A DNA stretch of 64,000 bases from Rapana venosa (Eukaryota; Mollusca; Gastropoda; Neogastropoda; Muricidae): assembly GCA_028751875.1 (NCBI GenBank), contig CM054138.1, positions 47,452,377-47,516,376 of the forward strand, in the 5' to 3' direction. The notes beneath the pieces are model-generated. The model did no database searches, was not told where the DNA came from, and was given only the letters and a program-made list of their open reading frames with translations. Position numbers and translations under genes: made by a program. Below, in pieces: positions 33,940 to 47,639 of this stretch (position 1 is the stretch's first letter; the number at the start of each line of letters is the position of its first letter).

Positions 33940-34235
33940 GCCCCATAACCTAAAAGGTCGTAGAGGAGCAAGCGGGGCCCGCCCAGAGACCCCCATTTCC
34001 CCCTAGGGTCCAGCATTTTTAGGAAGGGCCCCCCCTCCCCGCCCTCCTGTTTTAAACCTTCCCTGCCCCTAAAGAGCAGGAAACCCCTTTCCCAAGAGGG
34101 GTTTTAAAACCGGGGGACTGACTGAACCAAAAATGCGCAAATGGTCACCCATCCAACGGGTAACCATGCTTAAATGCTGCTTAACCTTGGCTGGAGAAAA
34201 GTGGGTGCTCGACCACTAAACCCCTCCTGTCCCTG
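33940..34235 (-). mobile_element. SINE-B in low-quality sequence
   Basis: Minus-strand copy: CCCCATAACCTAAAAGGTCG, GGGTCCAGCATTTTTAGGA, GTCACCCATCCAACGGGTAA and CTTAACCTTGGCTGGAG. It lies in intron 1 of gene 2. Confidence 0.75.
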
Positions 34236-34744
34236 GCAAGTTCAAGAGCAAAAATAAATTGGGAAAAACATAATATCACTACTTTGATACTAGTGAAATT
34301 GGGGTTTAAAAAGTTTTTTAGTAGCTGCAGGGGCCCTGTGTTAAAATCCAAATTAAAACAGTTGCCCAAGTTTCAAGCCAGGCACCACGGATCATCCTGG
34401 CCCCCCTTTAAAGTCTACCCCCAAATTAAAGGCCATGGGTACTCGGTCTTGAGAGCCTTAAAAAGAAAAGGACCCCAAAAAGTTCTGATGCAAGCTGCTA
34501 AAATGAAGGGCTGAAGACCCAAATTTTCCCAATTTTGGAAAACTAAAATGCCCATCCCCCCAAAGGGGGCCGGGTTTAGATGCCACTTTGTGCAAAAAGT
34601 GCACAAAAAACTCAAGAGGCGGACCCCTGAATACCCAACAAGGGAAACAAAGGGAAATACTTTTTCCCACACCACAGTCCCAAACTGAAAGACGGGCTTT
34701 TCCCCCAGAAATCAGAGACCTAGTTCCTGGCCACCCACAAAAAG

Positions 34745-34900
34745 GAACACAGAACATGTGAGAAGAGTACTTATTCTAGAGTACATGGAAGAGAACACTG
34801 GACACATGCATTCGGGGTACAAGGGCATTTGTCAGGGCTTCTAGAGATGCTGTCTGAGCATTTAACAATGAAGAATTAAGGAGATTATTTGGAGCCATCT
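34745..34900 (+). mobile_element. Possible LINE 3' end
   Basis: GGGCTTCTAGAGATGCTGTC and GAGCATTTAACAATGAAGAA resemble the LINE end at 9385-9415 in gene 1 intron 1. This may be a shared insertion that predates the gene duplication. Confidence 0.35.
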
Positions 34901-35504
34901 CAGAGTAGCTATGACCTTTTTCACATCTAGTACATCAAGACAGGGACCGGGGGCAGGGCAGCTTGGGTAAAATTTTTTCGTTTTTTAAAATAATTTGTAT
35001 GCACTCCCCCCCTCCTCCCCCAAAAATAAAATTTTTTTCCCTTCTTTTGATTTCCTAACAAGTAAGGGTTTGCAAGATTTTGTAGAAAAATTGAACAGGC
35101 AAAACCTCTATTAGAATTTGGGAATTGCGATCAAAAATTTTCCCTATAAAAATTTTTGTTCAATGGTTTTTAATTAAACAAAAGTTTTTCAGTTTAAAGA
35201 AGTGAATAAAAGAACAGAGCCTTTATTTAAAATCCCACCCAGTCACACCCTTTTTTAAACCAAAAATTTAAATTTTTAAAAAGAAAACAAACATTCTTGA
35301 AAAAATTTAACACAGAAACTAAAAATGCTTTTTTTTAGCATCAAAAAAACCAACAATTTGGATACAGACTGGAACTGTCCAGTTTTTGAAAGTTAAATGA
35401 ACAGACACAACCAAAGGAAAGAGTTTGAAGAAAAAAAGGGTGTGTCCTTGTTTTGGGTGTGCGTTTTGTTACTGGGGTGTCCCACGCACGTGTTTTCACG
35501 CCGT

Positions 35505-35580
35505 GGGTGTGTGGTGTGTGTGTGTGTGTGGTGGTGTGTGTGTTTGGTGTGTGTTTGTATGGGGTAGTGCGGTGTGTTTT
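35505..35580. repeat. (TG)n-rich tract
   Basis: An interrupted TG/GTGG tract in low-quality sequence. Confidence 0.7.
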
Positions 35581-35693
35581 TATTTTTGGGGGAAGGACCA
35601 CGGGGGAAAGTGGGAAAGGGTCCTAGGGGTTAAAGGGAAAAAATTGGAAAAAAAAGTAAACAATCTAAAAAAAAAATTTAAAAAAAACCTTAC

Positions 35694-36300
35694 CGCATAG
35701 GTGTAGGAAGACGATTTGGGCAGCTGAAGGGGAGGTCTAGCTGTAAAGTTAAGGGGGGATTCAAGGGAAGCTTAGTGTTTGAACATTTTATCTAAAAACG
35801 GGACCTGTCCCCCAGGGCTCCTAAGCGTTTCAGCACAGGGAACAAGTGACATCTTTTATATACCCCAGCCCCCATCATCTTTAATCCCCAGGAAATAAAA
35901 CAATTTTTATAGTAACCCCAACCTGAAAACACGGGTTTGTGTTAAAATAAAGAACTTTCTAAAAACCATACCCAAAGGGGGGCAACAAACTCATGGTGCA
36001 ACCCCCATTCGTGCGGGGAAACCTCTTTGAGCAAAGGATATCCCCCCCAGCAGTGTTATTGAAGCTTTTTGTTTTTTTTCCCCTCATGAAAACAAAACAG
36101 GATACAGCTAATGTGATTGAAAACAAAGCCACCCCCCCAAACCAGGGGCAAGTGCGGGAGAGCTTGTAGAGTCAACAGATAGGGAAGCCCTCAAAATGGG
36201 GCGGGTGGAAGTGTTCCCCCTTTTTTTTGGAACGCTTTTGATGGTTCGGGGTTTGCAGATTTGGGTGGAGAAAACCATAGCTCAATTCGGGGGGAAGTCG
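35694..36300 (-). pseudogene. Receptor gene 2, exon 1 (CUB-like part), unreadable as written
   Basis: From a donor-like CCTTAC on the plus strand (35688-35693), the sequence follows gene 1 exon 1: GGTGTAGGAAGACGATTTGG matches 9449-9468, and CAGCTGTAAAGTTAAGGGGG follows. Similarity persists weakly to about 36300. The 5' end, start codon and stalk repeats cannot be located. No frame is open. Confidence 0.55.
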
Positions 36301-39300
36301 TTGTTGGATGCTTTTGTGTAATTCGCATTGTTTTCTGTGAATCTTCTATATTGTTGGATCTTTTATCGAGCTTTTTTTAAGGCCCACAAAGAGAAGTCAG
36401 TCCTATTTGTAGTCATATCACCCACGGGTCTCTTGCTTTGTCGCCAGTTCGTTCTTTTTTTTCTTAAAAGCCACCATATGGACTTGTACCCTTACAGATT
36501 GTTTAAAAGCGCTGCTATTTCATGTTAAACCCTTTTCCTGCTGATTTGTGTGTTGTCTGTCTGTTCTGAAACCTTGGGTAAAATAAAAACCGGGGAAAAA
36601 GCGGCCCTTTCCCCCAAACTAACAAGAAAAAGACAGGTTAAGCTGATGAATGCCCCCAATTTGAAAGGGGGCCTGGTCCAACACTCACACTGTCCTTATG
36701 CCCCAGTTTTAACCCACTAAGATTTTGTGCATTTTTTGTTTAAAAAATTCAAGAATTTTCACGCAGAGTTATAGCCCGGTTTTTTGTACCCCCCCTTTTG
36801 GCTTTAAATTAATGATGGTCAAAACCCCTGTTCAAAAAATCTAATCCCCATAATGGTTAGGATCATTTAAAAATTTCTAACTTTCCCACGCCATCACAGG
36901 GACACCCAACTGCCAGGGGGGGTCTTTTCACATTTAGATTTACCCAAGAGGTTTGCAGAGACAAAAAACCCAAAAAAAAGGGGCCGGCCCTGAACCCCCA
37001 ATCATTCTAATTTTTGTTTTTGTTCAATTGCCCTTCAGTTGGGGGCTTGACATGCGGTAACTTGAACAGAACCTTATGTTTTAAAGCCATGGGTTTTTAA
37101 TTTTCTGATGAAGGGGGGTAATTCCCTTTGTGTTTCTAGGCTCCCTAAAACTAATGGATATATGTCAGAAGAAGATGACAAACAGCCCATTATTTTTTTC
37201 CTTTTTTCCAAAGCGGGGATTCAAATTTAACCACTTACTCTTTGGTGAAAATAAAATTTGGGTACACAAAGTGGTTTAGCTTCCATCACCCCCCAATATC
37301 TGGTATGGCTAAAATTTCAAAAAAAGCACCCCAAAATTTTGGAAGTACACAGCCTGAACTTATCATCTGTGATTTTGGACGTTTTGTCACTTAGTGGTTT
37401 TTAAACTGCCAGCGGGAAGGTCCTTGGTTTAAACCCCCCCATTAGGGGCCCAAGGTTGGGGTTTTTTGGGGGTTGGGGTTGTTTTTTCTTTGTTTTTAAA
37501 GTTTGTTTGTTTTTTTTGGGTTTTCCCGGTTTTTTATTTTGTTTTGTTTTTTTTGTTTTGTTTTTTTTTGGTTTGGTTTGTTTTTTTTTTTGGGGATGTT
37601 TTTAAATTGGCTTTTAAGCAAAAATGTCCCCAAGTACAAAAATGAACACACACAAAAACACACAAGCTTGCATGCACACACATTAAAATTTCACTCACCA
37701 CTCCTCACCACAAAACCAAAACAAAAAAAAACAACATTTCAAGAAAGTAAAAATACAAATTAAAAACCCCAAAACGAAAAATTTTAACTTGACTAGGGTT
37801 TTAAAAAAAACCAAAATAATTTCCCAAAACATCCTAAACAGTTTCTGAAAATCCATGCATACTTTAAAAAATAAACATATTTTAAAAAAAAAAAGTAAAC
37901 AAACATCAAAGACTTATCACCCAGATGAATCAAAGCCCCTTTAAATTTTTTTCTCTTTTTTGATCATAAAAAAATTTTTGACCTCTACCCAAAGAGATTT
38001 TTCCAGTAATCAAGGGGGCAAAAAATTTGACTGGATCTTTCAGGGTTGACAACAAATTTTCCCACCTAAAGGGAAGCTTAATAAAAACATAAAAAGATCC
38101 CAAATTAGAAAGGGAATTTAGAAAAATTAGACCGAAATGGTGTCATCCCCAAAGTGTGTTTAAAGGGGGGCCAAATTATCACCTATCTTTACTCGCCTAA
38201 GAAGGATAGCACATACAGAATAATTTTTAAATTTTAAAAAATTGAAAAAAAAAAAAACACCCTACCCCCCCTTTCAAGAAAAAATAACTTTACAGTCGGG
38301 CACTCAAGCTAAACCCACAAAAGATTGTTTAAATCCATCAATAGTTTTAAAGGATCCTTACTTTTCCCGGGGTTCCACATGGCCAGAACACAGAAAACTA
38401 CTAAAGGTTCAGTTCAAAAAATGAACTGGGGAAAAATTTTAATTTTTGCCAAAGGGTATAGATATCACTCCAAAAATTTCACAACAAATTTTTAAAACCC
38501 CGTTTTTGTTTGGTTGAAGTAGAAAGGCTATGTTTCACCCATTTTGATGCCCTCTCTGTTTCCGGGAAAAAGGGAAATGGGGAAACTGCCTGCGTCATTT
38601 TATGGAGTTTTTTAAAAAAATTTTCTTTCATTCATTGGGGTTCTTTTTTTAGGGCCCCAAAAAATCGGGGCTCAGTTCATATCAACAAATTTAAATATCT
38701 TTTTTTAAATTATTGTTTCCCAAAGTATGTCTGCTTTTCGAAAAAAAGATGGGAAAGACAAATTTTAAAAACTAGGTATTTCCCAGTTTGCTGGAGAAGG
38801 AACAATCCCTTTCGGGAAAAATTTCCCTAAGGTGGGGAAAAAAAGAATGTGGAGCTAGCTTACAAGCGGAAAAATTATGGATCATTGTACTTCCCCCAAA
38901 CTTAAAAAAATGACAAAAAAATTTTGCACTTAAGTATAATAGAGCAAACCCTTGATGGCCTATGAGTCTTTTTTTCCCAGGAAGAAAAAAACCCTCTTTG
39001 TCTGTTAAAGAACCCCCAATTTAAAAGCCTTACTGCCATACCCAAATCACCTTAAAACTTAAAAGCAGTTTTTTTTGTTTTCGCAGTTTTTTGAAAAGGG
39101 AATTTAACAGATAAAGAAAGTTCAAGTTTTGACAGACAACACTACAGATGTTGCTTGATTTAATTTTTTTGGGTCCCAACCCAAATTCACCACCCATGTA
39201 ATGAAATTACTTCTACTAAAATGGGAATATAAAATTGGGAAAAAAACCTTTTCCCTTTTTCCCCAGCAGTATAACAGGGAAAAGACAATTTTGGAAGCGG

Positions 39301-41000
39301 AAAAAACAGAATCCGGGAAAAATAAACCTGGACGCTAAAATGATGCTCCCCGCCTTTTTGTGCTACCTAAAGCACTTTCATTTTTGTTTGGCGGGGAAAT
39401 TTTTATTTCCCCTCTAGGATAAAAAAACAGGTTTTGCATGCAAATGCATTTACGGGCCTGCCCCCAAAGGGCCCAATGCATTGGAGCCTTTTAAATTTCC
39501 ATGGAAATTCACTGAGTTCTTTGCATTTCCCCTTCGTAGATTCTGCAAGTTCCCAAAAAGTATGCAAGAACAGACCTCAGGAGTATTGATTGTCCCCCAG
39601 GGTGGAAAACACAAATCTGGTGGCCATTTCCCCGTCCATAAAGCTGACAGCAGAACCTGTTTTCCCCTTTTTAAAAGCCCCGGGGTCTTTTTTTTTTCAA
39701 AACCCTTCAGGTTTAAAATACTCCCCCTTGTAAATAAGGGGGGCTTACATCTTCTGGCCCCCCAGAATATCAGGGAAAGGTTTTGGGGAAAAAGATTTTA
39801 CAGATACCTGCAGCAGACCCCCGATTTGGGAATCCTGGGGGAAAAAAGCAACTCCCGGGGTTTTATATAATTTTCTTTAAATTTTAAAAATGGAAAAACT
39901 GTGCCCCCAACAACTGTCTGGATGAGTCTACACCTCACCCTGTAAATTTGAGTAAAAATTTTTTTGCTTCCCCCTAAATCTGAAGGGGCAGGGGATAGTG
40001 CCCCTTAAAAGTGAAAGAAGTGCTTTGGTGCAAAAAATTGATTTTTTTTCTCCAGATTGTAAACCCTTTAAAAAATCAAAAGGGTTTCCCCCTGACCAAA
40101 TTTAGATTATTAAAAGGAATTTTCAAAACGCCCAGCACTAACAAAGTACCAAGGGGCAAGGAATGCAACATGTTTTGGAACTTTTGCTCAAAAAGGGCCC
40201 CGAAATAATTGATCCAAACTCAAAAGGTTTTTACTTTAAACTGGAAAAGTTGTTCCCCGCTTAAAAGGGCCCAAAAAGGCCAAGTAAAATTTCATGCCCT
40301 GAAAGAAAAATGATGTTTAAAATTTACCTAATAGGTGTGTCATTTTTTTTTTTTTCTGGGAAACAAAAACAAAACAAAGCCAGGTTTTCCACCCAATTTC
40401 CCCGCAAAAAATTTAGTCATTCCCCCAACAAAGATAAGCTTTTTGGTGAAACAAACCCATAGGTATCTAGAAGGGCACCCAAAGGGGGCTCCGGAAAAAA
40501 AATTTAGAACTGATGACAGCCCTTTTTTTAAGCCTTGGGGGCCCTTTTTCCCCCGGGAAACTTTTTTTTGTTGGGTGAAAACGTGCTTTTAAAAGGCGGG
40601 CGGAGAAACCCAAAATATGGAAGCCAAAAGTACCGGGCTCCCCGTTGCCAGTGCAAACTGCCAGTCCTGGGCACCCCTAGCCCCAATCAAGGAAAAAAAA
40701 AAAGTGGGAAGCTGGGGTACTAAAAAACTTGTGTAAATATATAACAAAAGGGTGTTTTCCTCCAAACTTTGGACAGTCTGTTTTTGGGCACCCTCCCCTT
40801 TCAAAACAAAAATGTGTCAATCTGAATTTTGGGTTTTTTTTTGTACATAAAGAGCCCTTTAATGAATAACGCTTTTCCCCAACTTGTTTCAGACCTGCCC
40901 TTTTAATTTGGGTTAGCTATGTTGGATACGTCTTGTAAACCCCTTGTAACCTAATTTTTATGTCCCCCCTAGGTCCTTAAGTCCACTGGATTTTTTGCTA
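36301..41000. other. Low-quality sequence without identifiable genes
   Basis: I can identify neither genes nor mobile elements with confidence. A T/G-rich stretch lies at 37440-37600. Upstream parts of gene 2 may be hidden here. Confidence 0.4.
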
Positions 41001-41204
41001 AAAATAATTTTAGGAATTTTTTAAGCACTGAATCTTGTAAAACAAACAAAACGAAGCGCTTGCACCAAATCATTTTTACCATGTTCTTTCCCCCAAAAAA
41101 CATAAGATATTTCAATTTTTTGCACACACAAAAACCCCCACACTAAAAAACACCTACACACACGCGCGCACACAAAGCCGACACACACACACCCCACAAA
41201 AACC

Positions 41205-41265
<61 letters not shown>
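41000..41265 (-). mobile_element. SINE-A 3' module and (CA)n tract
   Basis: AATTTTTTAAGCACTGAATC, then TTGTAAAACAAACAAAACGA, corresponds to the start of the inverted SINE-A copies at 13190 and 20265. A long (CA)n run follows at about 41208-41262. Confidence 0.5.
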
Positions 41266-41266
<1 letters not shown>

Positions 41267-44200
41267 CCTTTGGTGGTGATAAGGAGTTGGAAAAAATGCG
41301 TTGAAAAAGTAGGAACAATATTAAGGGAAAGTGTTTGGTAGAAAAAAGGCGTTTTGAGGCCCGGATTCGAAGGTACCAATGAAGGCCTTTTTTTGGGGAA
41401 GTGAAAGAGAGAGTTCATTCCAGATGGAAGGACCAGAAAAAAGAAAGAGCGGGGCCAAAAGGGAAGGGTTTTTTTTGAATCGGGTGTTCTAAAACCAAAG
41501 TACTGCAGCGACGAAGGGGAAAGGGAAAGGGGGTAAATTTAGGTGAAACAGCTACAGAGAAAGAGGGTGCAGATTTGTGAAAAACATTTGAAACAGAGAA
41601 ATAGATGAAAATAATTTTTTTAATAAACTAGGATTATAGGATTATTTCGAACTCTTGGAGGGAAGAGAAAATTACCCCGAAACCCCCCCAATGGTTTTAG
41701 ATAAAACCCGATGAACATCCCTTCCCCTTTTTTTTAAAGCCTATGGACACATATGCTCAAACTGAAAAGCCACTCCCGCGCAAAATCCTCGCATCTTTTT
41801 TTTTTCCCCCCAAGATTCAGAAAAATTCCTAATTAAAAAACTCCACCTTCCCAGCAAAACACCTAGTTTTTTTATAAAATTAATGGTATACTTCTTTTTT
41901 ATCCAATGCTACGTGAAAATTTTTTTGCAGATGAAACAACTCCGTACTCCATTTTTTTCCATAATTGGAATCGGAAAACAAAAAAAGTCCCCATTGTTGT
42001 TAATTTTAATTCAGAAAAACAGAAAATTTGACACAAAACAGCTTTTAAAAAGTCAACATTTCCTTTCACTGTATAGGTTTTGGAAAAAGAAAGAAATTTT
42101 TTTAAGGGTTTTTAAAAATTATTCGATAACTTTTTAATAGGTAGTCCCTTTTCATTGAACAACTTAAATTTTCAAATTCTTTTTTATATTCTTTTTTTAA
42201 TTCTAGTATAAAATTATTTCCCTTAAAAATTAAACCTTTTGATATAAAACATCAAAATGATATTCATTTTTTTTTGTTATGCCTACTTATATTTCCCTTT
42301 TTACCCCTCAAGGGATACTCCCACATACCTGCCCCTTTTTTGGTTTCAGATACGTTTAGAGAAAGCTAGAAAACACTGAAGATGAGGCATTTCCCCAACT
42401 TTCACAGACAAGGTAAGGCTTTTTACGGTTTCATACTTTACCGTTTGTTTATCAAGTTGTTTTAAAATTTGGGTTTTCCCCAAAACATCTGTTCCGTTCA
42501 TAGCAAATCTGTATTCAATCAGATGGCAACCACCCCTGGAATAGCAAAAACTGTGGACTTTTTTTGGGCATAAAAGGAGTTTGTCAGGGTTGCATATAAT
42601 TCCCCATCATTTTCAGCAAAATAGAAAAATTAAACATAAGAAAAACGGGCATAGATGACATGGGAATTAATAGTAAAGGGAGAAATATCACTAACCCAGG
42701 TACTCCCTGATGAAACAGCACTCTTGGGAATGGGAAACACAAGCATGATACGAATTCTCTAAAAAGGGGTTTTAAGCAAGGAAAAACAAACCCCGCCCGG
42801 CCTTAATTAAATGCCAAAAAAACCCAAAAAAATGATGCGCATGAAAAAAGTAAAGGGCCCCCTCCAGAACATCGTAAACCCCTTTAAACAAACCCCGGAT
42901 CCAAGACCCTTAACCCCTGAGTTTCCCCCCCCACAACAGCAGCAAAGGAGACAGTTGATTGAGTTAGATTTTGACATCTTACTTGTTTTGATAATTTGGT
43001 CAAGGGAGCTGCTGCAAAACCACCCGAATAAAAGATATAAGGGATGACGTTTAAGGGAGATAAGAAATATGGTTCTTGTCTACAGTGGTTAGAAACGTTT
43101 TAAAATTGTGAACGACATCCAAATTTAAAAACACCCCCTGGGGGCGCCCATTTTAAAGGGGCCCTTTTCCCCCCGGGGTTTAAAATTTATCAACCTCCAC
43201 TTTCCCTTTGTCCTTTTAAATTTACACAAAGAAAACCCAGATCCCCTGCGGGAAAGAAACAGAACATAATGTGCACACCCTTTAAAAAAACCCCTTTTTT
43301 TTTTTTCTTTTCAGATATTCTTCTAAATTTTGATGAAAATGGAAAGCTTTTTTTTTCATCAAGCCCCTTGTGAAAATTTTCTTTTTTTAAAATTTGTTTC
43401 CCATTCCCAAACCCAATTAAAAGTCTCATCCAAAGGATTTTTCCCGGGGGAGTGGAATCGGGGCTGATGGGCAACTCTAGGGAAGGGGGAAACTCTTGAA
43501 CAAAGGGGCCCCAGTGGTACATAGGGGGAAGGGGGATAGCGCGTGCCCAAAAAAACTCTTTCCGAACCCTTTGTGTACACGTTTAAAAACCCCTTTTTAT
43601 CTTTTGGGAAAAGTAATTGTTTTTTCATAGGAAAAAGGGTGACAATTTTCTTTTAAATCCCCAACCCCGCCGCAATCCGTTTCGGTTTTAATTTCAAACT
43701 CCGAAGTCCGGAAAATGACCTTAAAAAATTTATCGTATTTAAAAGCAAAATCCCCCCACTGGGGAACCTTTAAAACCCCATCCCAAGAAGCGAATAAAAA
43801 AATCGTGAGCACAACATTCCCAACCACCCAGGGTTCGCGCCCCTCCCCTTTTTTTTGATGGGCCAGGGCACTTTGGGTGTACAACCCGGGGGTTAGAGAG
43901 AGGTATGGTTTGAAACATTTCCCCTTTTGATTTATTGGTTTTAGATCTAGTGTGACAGGGGTAATTTTATTATTCCTTCCCCCTTTTTGTTTTCTAAATT
44001 TTGGGACACAACCCCGTGGGAAGGTGTGACACGGGGTTTGGGGGTAGCAAAATTTTAGCTGGGGTGGGGGGGACTCATTGTCGTTGTTGGAGTAATCCTA
44101 ACACCCCCATTGTTAAGATGAACTTAAAACGCCCGTAATTTCCCTTTAATCTTATTGGTTTTAGAATTGGCGATTTTTCCCAATTTTTGCCTTTCCTCTG

Positions 44201-45870
44201 GGCCCTTTTTTCATCTTTACTTCCCCGGCATTATTTAAAACTGAAAAAAGGCCATTTCTGTCATTAAAACATTAAACAAAATTTTTAAGAACAACACCAA
44301 AAAAATTTATGCATACTGGGGTTGGTCACAATTTTCCCGGAAAAGGGGAATTCCCGTTAGGGGAATTTGGGGGGCAACAATGGCGGGACGCATATAATAT
44401 CCTAATTGGGGGGAACCATGGGGGGAAAATGGCGGGCCCCAAAATTTGGGGAACCCCGGCCATTTAGGCCAGAAAGGGAAAAATTTAACGAAATGTAGAG
44501 GCTATTTTTTTATAGAAAAAAAGGGGGGAACACAAAATGAGGAAAAAAAATTTGAATTGCAAATTAATTTTTGTGTGTTTTTCACTCCCCTCTAAATACC
44601 CCCCTTCGGGATTCATTGTTGATGTCAACATTTTTTTTCCCGTTTAAAAATTTTGTCTTTTTTTTAAAATTTTGGGAAAAAAGTATTCTGTCTCTCATGT
44701 GCAAAATTTGGGGCGCGCCCCCCCGGGACACATGTAAAATGACAATTTTTCTATTTTTTAATTTCATAAACCCCATTGCCCCTTTAATTTTCCCTTTTGG
44801 TTTTAATTCTTTTAAAGGTTTTAAATTTTTTTTTAATTACGGTTTTTAAACCCCGTACTCTAAACCCTCTTTTTAGTTTCCATCCTTATTTCTCATTAGT
44901 TTTTCACTGATTTCGTCCTTGGTGTGATGAGGTTTTTCCGGAGCTAAAAAGTCTAAAAACTAAAGATCTATGGATTCAAAGATCGGGCACTCTTTTTGAC
45001 TATTATCATCCACCCGTCAAGAATTAAAACGTTTTTAAATTACAATTTGGGAAATATTTTTGATCGCAATTAAACTGGGGTATAACACGAACCCCTTATT
45101 TTAAAAAGGGCAACAACGTATGAATTTTTCCCAAGGAAGGGTTTAACCATTTTTTGTTTTACAAAAAAAATTTTTTCTTTTTTCTACAAGTCCTACATAG
45201 AGGGGTTTTGTAAGTTTTGCTTTTTAAACTGTTGGGACAAAAAAACCTTTGGGGTTTTTAAAAAAAAGAATAGTCTTCGGAGAATTGTTAGAATCTGCTC
45301 CCAAAAATAAAAAAAGGAAAGACCAAAGAGAACTCAAAAGGGACTTGGGGTCAGCACTTGTGCCAAAGCACTGCCATCTTGGCGATCCTTTCCCAAAGCT
45401 AGTCCCTTTGCAAAATTTTAGTTTGTACCCCTTTAGGACCCCCTTTCGGTGCCCAACAGTAAAACAAATAGAAAAAACTTTTTTTTAAATTTTTTGGGTT
45501 TCCAGATTCCCTTTGAAATTTTAAATTCAAAAAAGCACTGAAACCCAAAAATTTTTACATTTTCCCGGTTACTCCCTGATTGTTAATTGGGGTGGCTGGT
45601 GGTCCCTGGGAAAAAAATACTCCTGTATTTTACTTTTGGGTTAAAAAAGTTTTTCCCTTTGTGTGTGTGTGTGTGGGGTTTTGTGTGGTGTGTGTGTGAA
45701 GTTTAAAGCCTTTACTTTCAAATTTGGGCCCTTTTTATGCGCTCGCCGCCCCGTGTGTGTGTAAGTGGGGTTTTCTAAATCAATAGCTTTTAAAAAAAAG
45801 TGTTCAAATATTGGTGCTATGTATGGGGTGGGGCAAAATTGTGCGTGCACACCCTAAATTAAAATTTTAT
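41266..45870. other. Low-quality sequence without identifiable genes
   Basis: No supported gene. The block at 41290-41560 contains TTCCAGATGGAAGGACCAGA and CAAAGTACTGCAGCGACGAA, which looks like an interspersed repeat, but it has no second copy in this window. Confidence 0.35.
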
Positions 45871-45879
45871 ATGTCTTTA

Positions 45880-46240
45880 CTAATCAAAGTTTTGGTTTTT
45901 TTTTTGGTTTTTTTTGTTTTTTTTTTTTTCAACATTTTTATTTTTTACATTGGTATTTTGGGTATTTTGTTTTGGGGTGTGTGGCGTGCATACGCCGTGC
46001 TGTTTGTGCGCCCCCGCCCCGGGTTTGTATGGAAAATATTTGTATATAATAATATATATAAAATATAATATATATAATAATATATAAATATATATATATT
46101 AAAGCTATGTAGGAATGTTCAAACAATTTGAAATGTATTTTTTTCCCTTTTGTCCCCTTGAATAATTATTCGTATCAATGTGCCTGTCCGTTTGTAATAC
46201 CCTTCATGGGATGATTAAAGGTTTTTTTTCTTGACTTTAC
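45880..46240 (+). repeat. Copy of the 49370-49730 repeat
   Basis: Shared order: CATTGG(T/C), GTGTGxxGTGCATxxxCCG, GGGTTTGT, an (AT)n tract, then GTAGGAATGTTCA, TTTGAAATGTATTTTT, TATCAATGTGCCTGTC and CCCTTCATGGGATGATTAAA. The (TTGAC)n tail of the better copy is almost lost here. Confidence 0.65.
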
Positions 46241-47470
46241 CTTTACTTCTCTCTCTTTTCTCTCCCTCTCCCCCCTCTCCCCTCCTCTCTCCTCTCTCTC
46301 CCCCCCTTTTCTCCCTCTCCTCTCGTGCACGCATTTACCAATTTTTCCCCCCCTTCCCCCCCTTTCCCCCTTTTACCCCCCTTTTAAATTTTCCCCCTTT
46401 TTTAGGAAAAACCCCCCACCCCCCCACACCTTCCCCTTTTCTCCCCCTCTTATCCCTCTCCTCCTCCCCCAACCCAAACCTCCCCACCCCACCCCCACCC
46501 CCACCACCCCCCCAACCCCACCCCCTTAACTTTTAAAAAAATCCCAATAAACCTTTCTCCTTATTCCCCTAATTTTATTTTTAAAGGCAAAGGGAAAAAA
46601 AAAAAAACCCCCCGTCCCAAAATTTTTTTTTATTTAAAACACAAAAATTTAAAAGGCCGAAACACAAAATAACCCCCAAAATTTTTTCCACTTTTTCTCC
46701 TCCCCCATCACCCACCAAAACACCCACAAACCACCACACACCAAAACCCCAACCACCACCGCCAAAGCCCCCAAAACCCCCCACCACACGCAAAAAACCC
46801 CTTTAAAAAAAATTTTAATTTTTTTGAAGTTTAAACCCAAAGAAAACAATAAACCACAAAGGCCAAAGGTTTTTTCCCAAAAACAACACACCCCACAAAA
46901 CATAAAACCCAAGGGACCAACCGCACACACCCACAAACCAACACTCCCCAACCCCTCAAATACAAAACAAACCACAGCCACCGCCACCCCAGCACCACGC
47001 ACGCCCAACCCCAATTTTTAGCATATTTAACCCCAACCTCCCAAAAGGCCCCGAGTTTCAAACACACACATAAACAACTCACAAACCCAAGGACCAAAGA
47101 CACAAAAACATTTTTAAATCCTTTTAAAAAGGCAAATAAAAACACACACACAACCCCAACCACACCTTCAACACACCACCACACACACACCCAAACCCAC
47201 CATCCATACAAAAACACACAAACCCCACTCACAAAACAAAACAAACACAAAAACGCCAAAAACCAAAAAAAACACACCACACACACACACACACCCCACC
47301 CAACAAAACACACCAAACAACCCCCCACCAAAACCCCAACACACCCCCAAACCCTTTAAAGGAGAAGGCCCAAAACCCCAAGCCCCCGGTTGAAAAAAAG
47401 ATAGAAAAGGAAAGGGTTTAAAGGGGTTGTCCAAAACAACCCCGGGGTGAAAAGATAATTTTTTAAATTC
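46241..47470. repeat. C-rich and CA-rich simple sequence
   Basis: CT/C-rich from 46240 to 46540 and CAC/ACC-rich from 46690 to 47350. It resembles a distorted copy of the CA-rich DNA at 63600-63730. Open frames here are composition artefacts. Confidence 0.6.
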
Positions 47471-47487
47471 CCCAAAAAATTTTAATA

Positions 47488-47625
47488 GTTTTTTGTTTCA
47501 GCCACAACAAGCAAGAAAAATGACCACCCGTTCCCCCCCCAAAACCATCGAACAAAAAACAAACAACGAAAAACAGAAGTAATTTAATTTTTTGAGAAAA
47601 ACAGAACATTAAAAAAAAAAACCCC
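47488..47625 (+). repeat. Direct copy of the 63882-64000 sequence
   Basis: CAGCCACAACAAGCAAGAAA and then AAACCATCGAACAAAAA are shared with the right edge of the window, in the same orientation and next to CA-rich DNA in both places. Confidence 0.7.
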
Positions 47626-47639
47626 TGTTTTTTTTTAGT

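Noticed and set aside
46649..47434. Cys/Val/Gly-rich open frames on the minus strand
   Set aside because: They arise from CA-rich low-quality sequence and match no family.
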